Of a DNA stretch of 64,000 nt, positions 51,801-60,640 are shown in pieces. Numbering within the stretch: position 1 is the first letter of the stretch; every line of letters begins with the position of its first letter. Location: contig JBCCGK010000004.1 of assembly GCA_039029315.1 (NCBI GenBank), forward strand, positions 1 to 64,000, read 5' to 3'. The position numbers and the translations under genes are program-made. Below the pieces are notes generated by a model. It saw only the letters and a program-made list of their open reading frames with translations, was not told the DNA's origin and did no database searches. The DNA is from JBCCCJ01 sp039029315. Its GTDB lineage: Bacteria > Bacteroidota > Bacteroidia > J057.

Positions 51801-52675
51801 TCCTCATTTTCAATGGCGACTCCATGAGATCCAAAGTTTTGAATAAACTGACTGCTGTCTACCTGCAAGCTTCCCCTATTGACAATCCCTGCCTCAATAT
51901 TTCCTTCAAATACCGAAGAGCTGATATGAGCAGATCCTCCCACATCAACCAGAATTTCACCAGCGGGAGATCCATTGAAGAGAAAATGATTGAATTGAAA
52001 GTCCATCCATCCACGATTACGAATGGTCCCTGCTCCCACTGATTGATTCAACAAAAAGGTAGTATGATAAATTTCCAGGGTATCATCTGTGTGGTTTTCA
52101 ATCACATAATCCCCCAAACCAGCGGGAAAATTCCTGGCAACTACACAGGAATCCAGTCTGAGTGTTCCATAATTGATCAGAAACCCGGCTATCTCTGCAC
52201 CACTGTTTGGGGCCAAGATCGCATAATCTTCCATCTGGCAATTCACCAGATGCAATTCAGCGTCATTCCGTACAATGATTAAGCCTTCTGGTCCTGTAAA
52301 TCCTCCCAAACCTTGCCCTGAAAAGGTGATGTTCTCAAACCGACAGTTGCGAACTCCACCGATGATTTCAATCATTGGAATATTACTTCCAGACAAATAA
52401 ATGGTTAGCGCAAAGGACTGGGGCCCAATGACCGTTATAGGCACACCCACAAAGAGGGCACTAGACAATAAAATCTCTCGAAACGAGCCGTCATCCAGGA
52501 AGGAAACACTATCACCTGCAGCAGCCGATTCGATTGCCCATCTAAGAGAGCCAACTATAGGATTGGCGGGATCTATATCCAGGGCTGTGTTGACCAATCT
52601 ATTGATCCCATATCCCTGGAGGCATAAGGAAAGGAAGCCTATCAGAACAGCTGTCTTGTAAAAAAATTGACGCAT
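48890..52675 (-). CDS. T9SS-exported beta-helix surface protein with PKD domain
   Basis: The 1261-residue protein has a signal peptide (FYKTAVLIGFLSLCLQGYG). It then carries a right-handed beta-helix with polymorphic-outer-membrane-protein-type repeats (GGVLFQTAPF, GGALFAGHGEIFMTNSTFSRNVAHAKGGAIRKENARL). A PKD-type segment follows (FQWKNVCEGQLTQFSDES, WRWEFGDPVSG, HDFTAAGTYQVQLIV), then jelly-roll-like regions. The C-terminal sorting domain is of the type IX secretion system (RVFPNPASSFLHVHW, PAGMYLLQIH, QERIIVRN). It is thus exported across the outer membrane. It is 8 bp from the lipoprotein gene and probably cotranscribed with it. Ligand unknown. Confidence 0.9.
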   Translation of the reverse strand: MRQFFYKTAVLIGFLSLCLQGYGINRLVNTALDIDPANPIVGSLRWAIESAAAGDSVSFLDDGSFREILLSSALFVGVPITVIGPQSFALTIYLSGSNIPMIEIIGGVRNCRFENITFSGQGLGGFTGPEGLIIVRNDAELHLVNCQMEDYAILAPNSGAEIAGFLINYGTLRLDSCVVARNFPAGLGDYVIENHTDDTLEIYHTTFLLNQSVGAGTIRNRGWMDFQFNHFLFNGSPAGEILVDVGGSAHISSSVFEGNIEAGIVNRGSLQVDSSQFIQNFGSHGVAIENEDSTWIRHCYFADNSTTNEGGVLFQTAPFTYMTVEASTFHNNQASEGGALFAGHGEIFMTNSTFSRNVAHAKGGAIRKENARLVLEHNTFVENTANVEGGAIFSQALGLVLGFMELSNCLFLGNSSVYNPDIRSVPGGGAPMDVSRGYNIVQDTSNTGMLWEANDLLAIPDLESLVPLGELSDNGGPSPTFGLQKDSLGNNLALDAAGPSTIAVDQRGIPRKGRGDIGAFEYGEVEVVAPEAVICLADEFFELDSIVIEDPNGGAMLPGENLALILGLPPGLIFEAQTGAASASAGSGIIIRDLIVGANNLTLTYDRNFVTEGGAMHITGLRVKASGNTGNVHLTRIGGNAILVGNDLSDSLIHAEITVSGDVLQGDFQWKNVCEGQLTQFSDESLLNLGTAAYWRWEFGDPVSGLLNFSSDSMPVHDFTAAGTYQVQLIVGSNEFCLDTVEQTVNILDTLHIFADNPYDQTFEGEAAWVAGGTNSSWQWGEPNGTILVPPAEGKMVWATNLTGAYNNEENSWVNSPCFDLSDLDRPIWSMDIFSHTQEGFDGAVLQVSKDGGLSWGNVGEIRGGDSTGVNWYDEEAIIGNPGEQIETKVGWSSTTPYWRTARHQLDTIIDNSGGLLRFRVAFGSDGSQPTDVLEGFAFDNVFIGNRDRRILLEHFVNATISPNSPDTVQMIHDGSTGDAVTIQYHTDVPSDDPLFQQNWIDNSGRGLYYGISQNGLTIVDGNFYHGPPLELSAEDLVLRTLAKAQFDIRIDTSSAEVTLTPTEVWTGELLVHMAVVEDGVPHPGLSGKTINHVMRKMLPSAAGTYLAGPLVPGISTTISPVWASTDIPSPSIVGNPDSLRLIVWAQEPRTKEVLQVASSAIGPQMLSIREEMEEETRWPSSRVFPNPASSFLHVHWQDDPPEEGEWEFLDLRGKIVQNGPVPAGEQQFRLPLRALPAGMYLLQIHRPNHFPVQERIIVRN

Positions 52676-52683
52676 AATACTTG

Positions 52684-53928
52684 CTAGGGATTTAACTGAC
52701 CTTCTTGATTGGTTTTGATTAAACTCATCATGCGATTGCTACCAAAAGCATGGGTACCAACAAATACAAATGCACTGTCTGATGGTGCAAGAATGGCTCC
52801 TCCGAAACTGTTGCCAGCACTCCCGAAGGTCCGAGTCCACTGCAACTGCATATCTGCTCCCACCCTAAGCAGTAAAAAATCCTTGTCTGCATTGGCTGCG
52901 GTGCTACCCGACATGACAAAACCTCCTGAGGGCAGTTCGGCAATGCCAGAAACCATACCAGAGACCTCCAATAGATGGGCCTGTCCAACTCCTTGCTGGT
53001 TTGGGTCAGAGAGGGTGATCACATAGGGCTTCCTGATACTGTCTCTTCGCGCATTAGCTACTAATATCAGCCCCCCTTCTTCCTGGGCTAGCAGATCTAC
53101 GGCCCTTTCTTCCTGATCTTCCTCTCCAAATCGCTGACTCAAAACAGGTATTCCACTATTGTCAACCAGAAAGAATAGAAGGTCCAATTCTTGCGGGTCA
53201 GGATCAGGAAAATCTGTATGTCCCAAAACGGCAACCCGACCATCGGATAAAGCAACAAGCGACTTTCCTTCATCCAGGCCTTCAAATCCAAATCTTCGTT
53301 CCCACAGCACATTTCCTTGTGGATCAAGTCTGGTCAGATATATATCCGAGACATCTACGTCAGAAGTAAATCCTTCTTGTTTGTGGATATTGATATCCGT
53401 GGTGGTGCCCACGATCCAAATGTGATTGTCGGCATCCAGAATCATGTCTTCAGGCACATCGTCAAATGCTTCTTTTCCCAATTCTTTTTGCCAAATAGGA
53501 ATCCCATTCAGGTCTGATCGAATTAGCCAAATATTTTTGAGACCATTTTGACTGATCATTTCTCCCAGCAGCAAAAAACCATCTGGGAGTTTCAACATGG
53601 CTTTTCCATGGTCTTCCGGAGACCGATGGTAGATCTGGGACTTTAGCACATCGCCTAATGAATCTGTCTGAACCCAATACAGATTTCTATCCATCCCACC
53701 TGTGATGGGGTTATCAGTAGAGGTAGTACTCCCCAAGAGGGTAAATCCTCCATCTGTTTGCTGAACCAGATCAATGCCTGTCTGATCATTGGCTCCTCCA
53801 TAAAGTTTCAGGAAGGTAGAATGATTAATTTTGGGTCGAAGGATGTCAGATTCACATGCCATCGAACTCATCCCCAAAATGAGGACGCATATCCACCTAC
53901 CAAGCGGCCCCTTCCTACTTATATGCAT
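52684..53928 (-). CDS. Lipoprotein with beta-propeller-like repeats
   Basis: The 414-residue protein has a lipoprotein signal (WICVLILGMSSMAC with the lipobox Cys). It then has about seven repeated units of the GG(F)xL(L/V)G(x)T / D(x)x(L)xR(L/T)D type (GGFTLLGSTTST, DGFLLLGEMIS, DGRVAVLGHTDFP, GGLILVANARRD, GGFVMSGSTAA). This suggests a bladed propeller at the cell surface. Members of this architecture are widespread in Bacteroidota with no defined role. It lies between the T9SS protein and the barrel, 7-8 bp from each. Confidence 0.75.
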   Translation of the reverse strand: MHISRKGPLGRWICVLILGMSSMACESDILRPKINHSTFLKLYGGANDQTGIDLVQQTDGGFTLLGSTTSTDNPITGGMDRNLYWVQTDSLGDVLKSQIYHRSPEDHGKAMLKLPDGFLLLGEMISQNGLKNIWLIRSDLNGIPIWQKELGKEAFDDVPEDMILDADNHIWIVGTTTDINIHKQEGFTSDVDVSDIYLTRLDPQGNVLWERRFGFEGLDEGKSLVALSDGRVAVLGHTDFPDPDPQELDLLFFLVDNSGIPVLSQRFGEEDQEERAVDLLAQEEGGLILVANARRDSIRKPYVITLSDPNQQGVGQAHLLEVSGMVSGIAELPSGGFVMSGSTAANADKDFLLLRVGADMQLQWTRTFGSAGNSFGGAILAPSDSAFVFVGTHAFGSNRMMSLIKTNQEGQLNP

Positions 53929-53935
53929 AGGTTTA

Positions 53936-55087
53936 TTATTGCTTTTTCGTCTCTTGAATAAGTTTCTTAACCTTCCGAGTCAGTTCTGGCCGATAGAAGT
54001 TCCTGATATAGCCAATGGACAGAGAAAAATCCCGAATGGAAAAGTCATCATCTACATAGCCAAACAGGTAAGGAATGCTACCAGATCCATAGCGAGTAGA
54101 CGGATCGGCCAGACTTCTTATCCCATGCCGATATCGAACATCCAATACCAGATAGCCCAATTTCAATTTACTCATGACACCTCCTCCCAAATGAAAGGCT
54201 CCATCCAGGAATCGTCTGTGCTCATAAATATTGATTTTTTCGCCTTCTGTTGTGAGTTCGACCTGAGGAGGATTGTCATTATTCCGTGTATCAGCCAACC
54301 GTCGAAAATCATCCAGACGCGAGTTGATCAACAAATGTGTAGATATTCCTCCTGAGACATAGGGTACCAACTTTCCCTGAAAAGCCAAAGGAATTCCTGG
54401 AAACTGATACTGGATCCCAATGGGTATGTCCCACCATTGCTGATGCTCGATGAAGGTCAGGCTGGTAAAATTCACAGTAGGATTAGCATCTGTAACCAAT
54501 TCTTCTTTGAATCGAAATCTCCGAACGGCATATGAGACGCCTAGCTCAAAAAACAAGGAAGGGGTCAATTGTCTGGCAGCTGTCAGGCGATATTGATAGC
54601 TGGAAACTGAACGATAACTCGTTTGGCTTTGAGAGCTACTTCCGATGCTATATCTGTTGATTAGCTGTACATCTGATAGATTCCCGCCCACCATTGTCCC
54701 AATCATGAAGATGGGGACGGTATTGTACTCGGCGTACATCTCTTTCAATTCTCTGGGATCAGCAGGATCGGGGGCGAACTCGGGCTGAGTTTTGAGAAGC
54801 ACAACCAATAAGCTACGAGCGATGCTGTCCTGATCAAGGTACAGATATTTCAGGATCAACAATTTGGAAACTCTGGAAAAGTATTCTCGGCTTTGATTTC
54901 TCATACAGCCTCTCAAGCCAATTTCATCTATTTCTCCCAATAATCCTGCATTGAATAGCTGTTGAGATTCGGCAAACAGCGTTTCACATGCTGTTTTGGA
55001 AGATTCTTTGACCTGGCCAAAGAGGGAAAGAGAGAAAGAAAAGAGAACAAGAGCGAATGCTCCAGGCAGATTCCATCGCATGAGCAT
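53936..55087 (-). CDS. Outer-membrane barrel protein with helical N-terminal domain
   Basis: The 383-residue protein has a signal peptide (FALVLFSFSLSLFG). A ~100-residue helical segment follows (ACETLFAESQQLFNAGLLGEIDEIGLRGC, QDSIARSLLVVLLKTQPEF), resembling a TPR-like periplasmic part. A C-terminal barrel of alternating strands completes it (FFELGVSYAVRRFRF, DIPIGIQYQFPGIP, LVLDVRYRHGIRS). The helical part may contact envelope partners. The gene is 5 bp from the CHAT gene upstream and 7 bp from the lipoprotein gene downstream, so this barrel is a candidate membrane partner of the CHAT protein. Confidence 0.75.
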   Translation of the reverse strand: MLMRWNLPGAFALVLFSFSLSLFGQVKESSKTACETLFAESQQLFNAGLLGEIDEIGLRGCMRNQSREYFSRVSKLLILKYLYLDQDSIARSLLVVLLKTQPEFAPDPADPRELKEMYAEYNTVPIFMIGTMVGGNLSDVQLINRYSIGSSSQSQTSYRSVSSYQYRLTAARQLTPSLFFELGVSYAVRRFRFKEELVTDANPTVNFTSLTFIEHQQWWDIPIGIQYQFPGIPLAFQGKLVPYVSGGISTHLLINSRLDDFRRLADTRNNDNPPQVELTTEGEKINIYEHRRFLDGAFHLGGGVMSKLKLGYLVLDVRYRHGIRSLADPSTRYGSGSIPYLFGYVDDDFSIRDFSLSIGYIRNFYRPELTRKVKKLIQETKKQ

Positions 55088-55092
55088 ATCAG

Positions 55093-58000
55093 TCAGGGTT
55101 TGGGTTTAACGCGATATTTATAGGGAATTTCTTCTCCCACATATTGTTTCCATTCCGTTGGGGTCATGCTTCGATCCAACTGATCAAACAGGGCTTCTCG
55201 CATATGATCTGGCTTGGTGAACCAATATTTGAGTTGTCCATTGCGCAAGCCAGCCAGAATCATGCTACCATCGAGGGAATATGCAATCGACATGACCCAA
55301 TCTTCATGGTCGTCCAGAATAATCGGCAGATCATTGATCCGATCGAGGTTCCACAGTCTGACACTCCCATCCCAGCTAGAAGAGGCCAATTGCCGATTGT
55401 CAGGCCGGAAGGCCAGATCAGTCACCCTGCTTTTGTGTCCTTTGAGTTGCGCCAGGATTCTCTCTGTTGCCCAATCCAGCCCTATGATCTTCCCTTGGGC
55501 ATCTCCCAACACCAGAATCTTCCCATCCTGGCTGAATGCCACAGATTCCAGAGGGACCCCTTCATTCAGGATGGCAATATTGGTCGTGGTTTTTTGGTAG
55601 TTTGCATGAATCTCCCACTTGACAAGATCTCCATCTTCCCCTGCCCCAACCAACCAATTGCCATTAGGATGTGCAGCGAGGGCATTGATTTTGGTAGACA
55701 AAGAATCTAGCTGGCGGCTAGATCCAGCCGCATCACTCCACATCAATCGTCGATCTTCTCCTACAGAAACAAAGCCTTTTCCATCCTTGAGTGGCACGAC
55801 ATCGAAGGTCTTGCCAGCATGTAACCCAAATCGTTTCAAAGAACCTGGCTGCTTGATAGACGCCAATTGTTTTGCAGCGGCTTCTTCAGTACTGATCAGC
55901 AAAATCTCTCCTGCTGGATTGATGGCAATACCCCGAGGGATTCCATTTTTGAGGGTTGCATAAGATTCCGATTGTGCATTGTAGTCCCAATCCCACCGCA
56001 ACAACTTGCCTTCTGCGCCAGCCGTGATCAAGAAACGATTGTCCAAAAAAGCGATGGCACGAATGGCGTCCTGGTGGCTGGGAGAAGTTGGATCAGCAGG
56101 GAGAATCTGATAATTTTTGCCTACTCTTGATTTCAGGCTTTGATACATAGCTTGATACAAGTCCGGATCGTATTCAGGCCCGTCAAGGGAATCATTGAAC
56201 AAGCAAGCCTGGGAAGTGAGAATGATTTTGATGGAATCATCGGCTACCAGAGATTTGGTAGCCAGTGCTTTGGCAGCGGATAGATAGAGTCTACTCTCTG
56301 CGGCTTTTTTGGCTGAGTCTGCTACAATTTTGGCCTGTTCGGCAATCCTGGTTTTTTGCGTTGCATTTTGTCTGGCTGTCTCCAGACTATCATTGGCCGA
56401 CTTCAATTGGGTTTCCCGTAACCTCACCCTCGCTTCACTCTCGCGGGCTTCTCGTTCTTTGGCTTCAGCAATCTTCCGTTGCTCGATCGCATCCTGTGCA
56501 CTTTTTTCTGCTTCTTCCCGTGCCTTCCTGGCTTCTGCTTCTTTTTCTTCGGCCAAAACCGTTTTTTCCTCTGCTACTTTTTTACTTTCTAGGGCGTGAT
56601 TTCGCTCAACATCAGCCACTTGCCTACTCTCAATCGCACGATTTCGCTCAATTCTCGCATAAATCCCGAATCCCAGAACCAATAAGGCACCAATGGCACC
56701 GACTATCAATAGGTTTTTGCGCAATGCTCGAGATCTGTCCCTCCTCTTTTGACTGGCCTTGACCAATGCCACTTCGTCCGCCGTCCATTGTTTCATCCCA
56801 TGTTGTCCTGCTTCAACGATCGCCAAATCCGTTCCATCCAAAGTGGTTTTGGGATCATTTTCATATTCCTGAATTTTGTTTTCCAACAAACGTGCAGCGC
56901 GTTGGCCGGGAAGATCAGAAGTCCTGAAGCGTTCCTGCACAAGGGGTGCCAGGGTATCATGTGCCAATACAGATCCCCCTCCTCCTCCAGCCAGTAGATA
57001 CAGATCTTTGCAAGCTCGCATCAGTATGGGTAGATCTTCTGCTTTGTCAGCATAACGCTCCAAAATTTCTTCTTCTGTCTTGCTGCCTGCTGTACCCAAA
57101 GCTGTGGTATGAAAATAGAGCAAATCCAGCGCCCAACCACTGAGTACCCATTCTGGATGCACATCTTCCAGGTTCTCCAATTGCTGATCCAAAAAGTCTC
57201 CCATGAGAATTCCGTCTTTCCTCAAGGATTGGTACAACTGCACGGAAAAATTTCGGTATTCCTCCTCCTTCACCTGATGCCACATTTTGGTGAGCAAGAT
57301 TTGCAAGACAGGGGCAATGGGAGAATCCTTGTCCTCCAACAGATCGTCTGCAATGATGGATGGCAACTCATCTTCCACCGTAAGCCTGTATTGATGTCTC
57401 AATCTCTCGGTTGTGGTCAAGCCTGAGATGACTTCATTCAAATCCTTCTTATTGAGTTGCTTGAGGAAGATTTGTTCGCGGGGGATATGAAGATTTTTGA
57501 GAAACTCCTCGATTTCGGGATGATATTCTTTGCGGTAGGAAAGGATGAGTTTTCCTGCAGGCATATCATTCGGATCGAGGAAGAGTGTTTTGATTTCCTT
57601 CAGGAAGTCTCCCCATTCATTGGGTTGGTAGGGGTTTGGTTGGCTAAAGGCTTCTTCTGCCTGGTCCAGAATGACGACCAAAGGCCGATGATTTTGCGCC
57701 TCTATCAATTGCCATGCTTCCAGCAAGGGAAGTTGAAGGGATTCGGCTTGTTCCCTCTCCGCTTCCTCCATCGGGATATTCATCTCCCCAGGAACAGCTT
57801 CCTGTCTCACGCGCATCAAGACTTCCCGAATTTCTGCCTGCGAATGTTCATCCAGCCCTCTGGCAAGGAATTCAATTTGTTCGATTCGATTTTGATAATT
57901 GCGTTTTTGTTTAGCCAGATGTTTTTGCCTTCTTTTCTCATTGGCAGATTCAGCATCCAGCTCCCATATCCCGAAGCTATCAAGGGCTTGCTTCAGGGTT

Positions 58001-58965
58001 CCGAGCAAGCCTTTTTGTCGATCTCTCCTTGCATAGACTACCTCGCAACTTTGCTCTAGTCTGGGAAACAGGCCCGCATCCAACAAAGAGGATTTGCCCA
58101 CACCACTCTGACCATACAAAAGGATAACTGGCGCAGAATTCGGATTGCTTACCCGATCAAAGAGATCTCTGATATAGTAGGATCGGCCGAAGAAAATTTC
58201 GCTATGTTCTTCGGTATATCTCTCTAAAAAGCGATAAGGTCGTTCGGGCAAATGTTTTAAGGGAGGATCAGGGAGCCCAAAAAGCGGATTGTCTACGGCT
58301 TCAGGTAAATTCCAGTCCTTGACCACCTCTGCTCCATCACGGATATACAAATCCCAGGGAAAGAACTCTGGTGCTTCCTGAGATTCCTGAAAATATAGAC
58401 TTCTGGTATTTCCTTTTCCTTTGAGAATGAGAACTTCATCTTCCGCTTCTTTCCATGATCGCTGAATAGAGGCACCACTGGCCAAGCCCCCATAGAATCT
58501 GGTGGCTAACTTTGTAGCTACCTCATCTGACACAGCATGGGAGGTTCCAATAACGGCTGGAACTCCAGCAGAAACCAGGTCAAGGGATTGTTCCTGGGTC
58601 GAGCAGCCATTCAAAAAAATCAATTGCAGGCTGGTCTGTCTGGCAAAAAAGGATACCAATCCCTCTCCATGTGCCACCACATTCTTCCCATCTATCCCCT
58701 CCAACAACAACTGATACCCATCAGCATGGCCTCCATAATGAAAGATCGCAATCCGATCTCTATAACGCGCTTTTTGGAAAGTATTGATGATAGAACCTAC
58801 TGTGGCATTGGATTCCACAATCAATTCACACAGCCCAGCTTCGGCAGCCGATTCGAGGGCTTCCTTGATCAACATTTTTTCCTTCGCCAAACCGCGCAGA
58901 TAGCGGCTGGCCGACTCCATTTCATTGGCAAAAGCAAGAAAAATGACTGGCTTCTGTTGCATCAA
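55093..58965 (-). CDS. CHAT protease - STAND NTPase - WD40 protein
   Basis: The 1290-residue protein begins with a CHAT (caspase-like) domain: HYGGH (H80) and FLNGCST (C121) are the catalytic pair. Next is a STAND-type NTPase with GQSGVGKSS (Walker A, 285-293), LVVILDQAEEAF (Walker B) and winged-helix-like segments. A membrane helix lies at ~746-766 (LLIVGAIGALLVLGFGIYA), followed by a long coiled coil (770-900). The C-terminus holds WD40 repeats (RAIAFLDNRFLITAGAEGKLLRWD, LAFRPDNRQLASSSWDGSVRLWN, IAYSLDGSMILAGLRNGQLKYWF). The layout suits a signal-activated caspase-like sensor, as in bacterial conflict or programmed-death systems. The trigger and target are unknown. Confidence 0.9.
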   Translation of the reverse strand: MMQQKPVIFLAFANEMESASRYLRGLAKEKMLIKEALESAAEAGLCELIVESNATVGSIINTFQKARYRDRIAIFHYGGHADGYQLLLEGIDGKNVVAHGEGLVSFFARQTSLQLIFLNGCSTQEQSLDLVSAGVPAVIGTSHAVSDEVATKLATRFYGGLASGASIQRSWKEAEDEVLILKGKGNTRSLYFQESQEAPEFFPWDLYIRDGAEVVKDWNLPEAVDNPLFGLPDPPLKHLPERPYRFLERYTEEHSEIFFGRSYYIRDLFDRVSNPNSAPVILLYGQSGVGKSSLLDAGLFPRLEQSCEVVYARRDRQKGLLGTLKQALDSFGIWELDAESANEKRRQKHLAKQKRNYQNRIEQIEFLARGLDEHSQAEIREVLMRVRQEAVPGEMNIPMEEAEREQAESLQLPLLEAWQLIEAQNHRPLVVILDQAEEAFSQPNPYQPNEWGDFLKEIKTLFLDPNDMPAGKLILSYRKEYHPEIEEFLKNLHIPREQIFLKQLNKKDLNEVISGLTTTERLRHQYRLTVEDELPSIIADDLLEDKDSPIAPVLQILLTKMWHQVKEEEYRNFSVQLYQSLRKDGILMGDFLDQQLENLEDVHPEWVLSGWALDLLYFHTTALGTAGSKTEEEILERYADKAEDLPILMRACKDLYLLAGGGGGSVLAHDTLAPLVQERFRTSDLPGQRAARLLENKIQEYENDPKTTLDGTDLAIVEAGQHGMKQWTADEVALVKASQKRRDRSRALRKNLLIVGAIGALLVLGFGIYARIERNRAIESRQVADVERNHALESKKVAEEKTVLAEEKEAEARKAREEAEKSAQDAIEQRKIAEAKEREARESEARVRLRETQLKSANDSLETARQNATQKTRIAEQAKIVADSAKKAAESRLYLSAAKALATKSLVADDSIKIILTSQACLFNDSLDGPEYDPDLYQAMYQSLKSRVGKNYQILPADPTSPSHQDAIRAIAFLDNRFLITAGAEGKLLRWDWDYNAQSESYATLKNGIPRGIAINPAGEILLISTEEAAAKQLASIKQPGSLKRFGLHAGKTFDVVPLKDGKGFVSVGEDRRLMWSDAAGSSRQLDSLSTKINALAAHPNGNWLVGAGEDGDLVKWEIHANYQKTTTNIAILNEGVPLESVAFSQDGKILVLGDAQGKIIGLDWATERILAQLKGHKSRVTDLAFRPDNRQLASSSWDGSVRLWNLDRINDLPIILDDHEDWVMSIAYSLDGSMILAGLRNGQLKYWFTKPDHMREALFDQLDRSMTPTEWKQYVGEEIPYKYRVKPKP

Positions 58966-59043
58966 TGTCTATTTAGGGCTATGGCGTAGGGCCAATATAC
59001 GCCAAAGCTAGATAAGCCACAACAGGCAAATACTGACTATGGA

Positions 59044-59799
59044 TTAGAACCCAATGCTGGCTCCCCCATCTATAGGGATATGAGTTCCAGTTACATAGGC
59101 GGATGCATCTGATGCTAGAAAAACGGCTGTATGTCCTACATCGATAGGTCTTCCCAATCGATTCATCGGAATTCGATTCAGGATTTTTTGTTTGCGGGCG
59201 GGATCTGTCTTTGTCGCCTGATGAAACATCGCCGTTTCGATATATCCCGGCGCGATGGCATTCACCCGCACGCCGGAATCTGCAAAATCATTGGCCAGAG
59301 ACATGGTCAAACTTCTGATCGCTCCTTTCGAGGCGGCATACGCGGCGACTTTGGGCATGCCATAGATAGCCGTCATGGAACTCAGCATGATGATGCTTCC
59401 CTTGCCTCGGCTGATCATCCGCTTCCCAAGTACTCTGCTTAAGGCAAACACACCATTCAAATTGATCTGAATCACTTGTTCAAAGGCTTCATCAGAGGTA
59501 TCCATGCTTTCCCTCTTGAGATGTAAGCCAGCATTGTTGACCAGCACATCTACAGGAGCGACTTCATGCTCCAGTTCGTCTATGAAGGCAGGCAGGTCAG
59601 AGGTTCGAGCGATATCCTTGACTCGATAACTGGCCATCTCTCCAAGTGTGGCACAAGCTTCCTGCAAGATGGACTCTCTTCTCCCCACGAGGACTACCCG
59701 CCCTCCTGCTTCCACCATCGCCTGCGCAATTCCCAATCCAATCCCTGTCCCTCCACCGGTAATAAGGATGGTTTTTTGTGTTAGTGAAAAAATTGTCAT
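59044..59799 (-). CDS. Short-chain dehydrogenase/reductase
   Basis: The 251-residue protein is a classical SDR: cofactor motif TGGGTGIG (14-21), NNAG, the catalytic Ser in IIMLSSM, and YAASK with Tyr154 and Lys158. The later VNAIAPGYIETAMF and HIPIDGGASIGF are also typical. Substrate cannot be read from motifs. Because it shares a transcript with uxuA, a hexuronate or aldonate oxidoreductase is a reasonable guess, but other SDR substrates are equally compatible. It sits 12 bp downstream of the TPR gene and 78 bp upstream of the CHAT gene. Confidence 0.9.
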   Translation of the reverse strand: MTIFSLTQKTILITGGGTGIGLGIAQAMVEAGGRVVLVGRRESILQEACATLGEMASYRVKDIARTSDLPAFIDELEHEVAPVDVLVNNAGLHLKRESMDTSDEAFEQVIQINLNGVFALSRVLGKRMISRGKGSIIMLSSMTAIYGMPKVAAYAASKGAIRSLTMSLANDFADSGVRVNAIAPGYIETAMFHQATKTDPARKQKILNRIPMNRLGRPIDVGHTAVFLASDASAYVTGTHIPIDGGASIGF

Positions 59800-59811
59800 G
59801 CAGAAAGATAC

Positions 59812-60639
59812 TCAGCGTGCGATTGCTCTCCAAACACTGCTGAGGTCCTTTTTGAGCCGGTCTGACTTTCGGATCAACCCCTGATTGGTATCTGGCGGAA
59901 GTCCGTCCAATAGTTGAAGAATCTCCTTATCGGATTGCTCTCCACTGGCCAACAACGCCAGGACCCGAGACCAATAAGCTGTCTCGTACTGCTCAAAGGA
60001 TTTTCCCCCAGCATTGATACTTGTTTCAAAGGCCTGAGCCGCAGCCGTATAGTGTTGCTGTTCGAAGAGACATTGGCCAAGTGCAAATTGTGATTGGGCA
60101 TAGACGGGAGAACTGGCCACAATAGATTGCAAGATGGGTACAGCAGAGGCACAATCTTCCCAGTTACTCTCAGGAACTTCAGGATTTGCTCCCCTAAGTC
60201 CTTTCAATCGGTCAGCCTCCACTACTTGATAATTTGCCAGGGCCAAGGCTTGATTGGAATATTGCTGGGAAATATACCATCGGCTTCCAATCAGCAATAG
60301 CAGGAGGACTGTCGCAGCAATGGCGAGAGGCATCAAAGTACGAAATCGACCAAATACCGACTGTGCTTCTTCATCCTCCTCTTGTCTTTGTGCCTCTTCT
60401 TGCTTGATTTGTTCCTCCCACTCTTCAACTTTTGCCTGGTAGGTTTTACTGGCTACTGCTTGCATTCCATATCTGATCAGTCGTTGTGCAGCAATCTTTC
60501 TTTCACTTTCTGGATCTGAAGTCCTCCATTTCTGAAACTGTATTTGGGCCTCTCCTTTCAATGTCCCGTCCAGATAAGATTCGATGCCTGCTATATCGTT
60601 GTAGTTTGTATCCATGTCCTTGTCGTTGTAATCTTCCAT
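59812..60639 (-). CDS. Anti-sigma-like protein with membrane helix and TPR domain
   Basis: The 275-residue protein starts with IAGIESYLDGTLKGEAQIQFQKW and SERKIAAQRLIRYGMQAV, the layout of the small helical N-terminus of anti-sigma factors. One membrane helix (103-123, MPLAIAATVLLLLLIG) follows. The periplasmic part has TPR-like pairs (SQFALGQCLFEQQHYTAAAQAFETSIN, YWSRVLALLASGE). It lacks a zinc-finger CxxC. It lies 1 bp after the sigma-factor stop, which is the normal arrangement for a sigma/anti-sigma pair. The TPR part probably senses an envelope signal. Confidence 0.75.
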   Translation of the reverse strand: MEDYNDKDMDTNYNDIAGIESYLDGTLKGEAQIQFQKWRTSDPESERKIAAQRLIRYGMQAVASKTYQAKVEEWEEQIKQEEAQRQEEDEEAQSVFGRFRTLMPLAIAATVLLLLLIGSRWYISQQYSNQALALANYQVVEADRLKGLRGANPEVPESNWEDCASAVPILQSIVASSPVYAQSQFALGQCLFEQQHYTAAAQAFETSINAGGKSFEQYETAYWSRVLALLASGEQSDKEILQLLDGLPPDTNQGLIRKSDRLKKDLSSVWRAIAR

Positions 60640-60640
60640 G

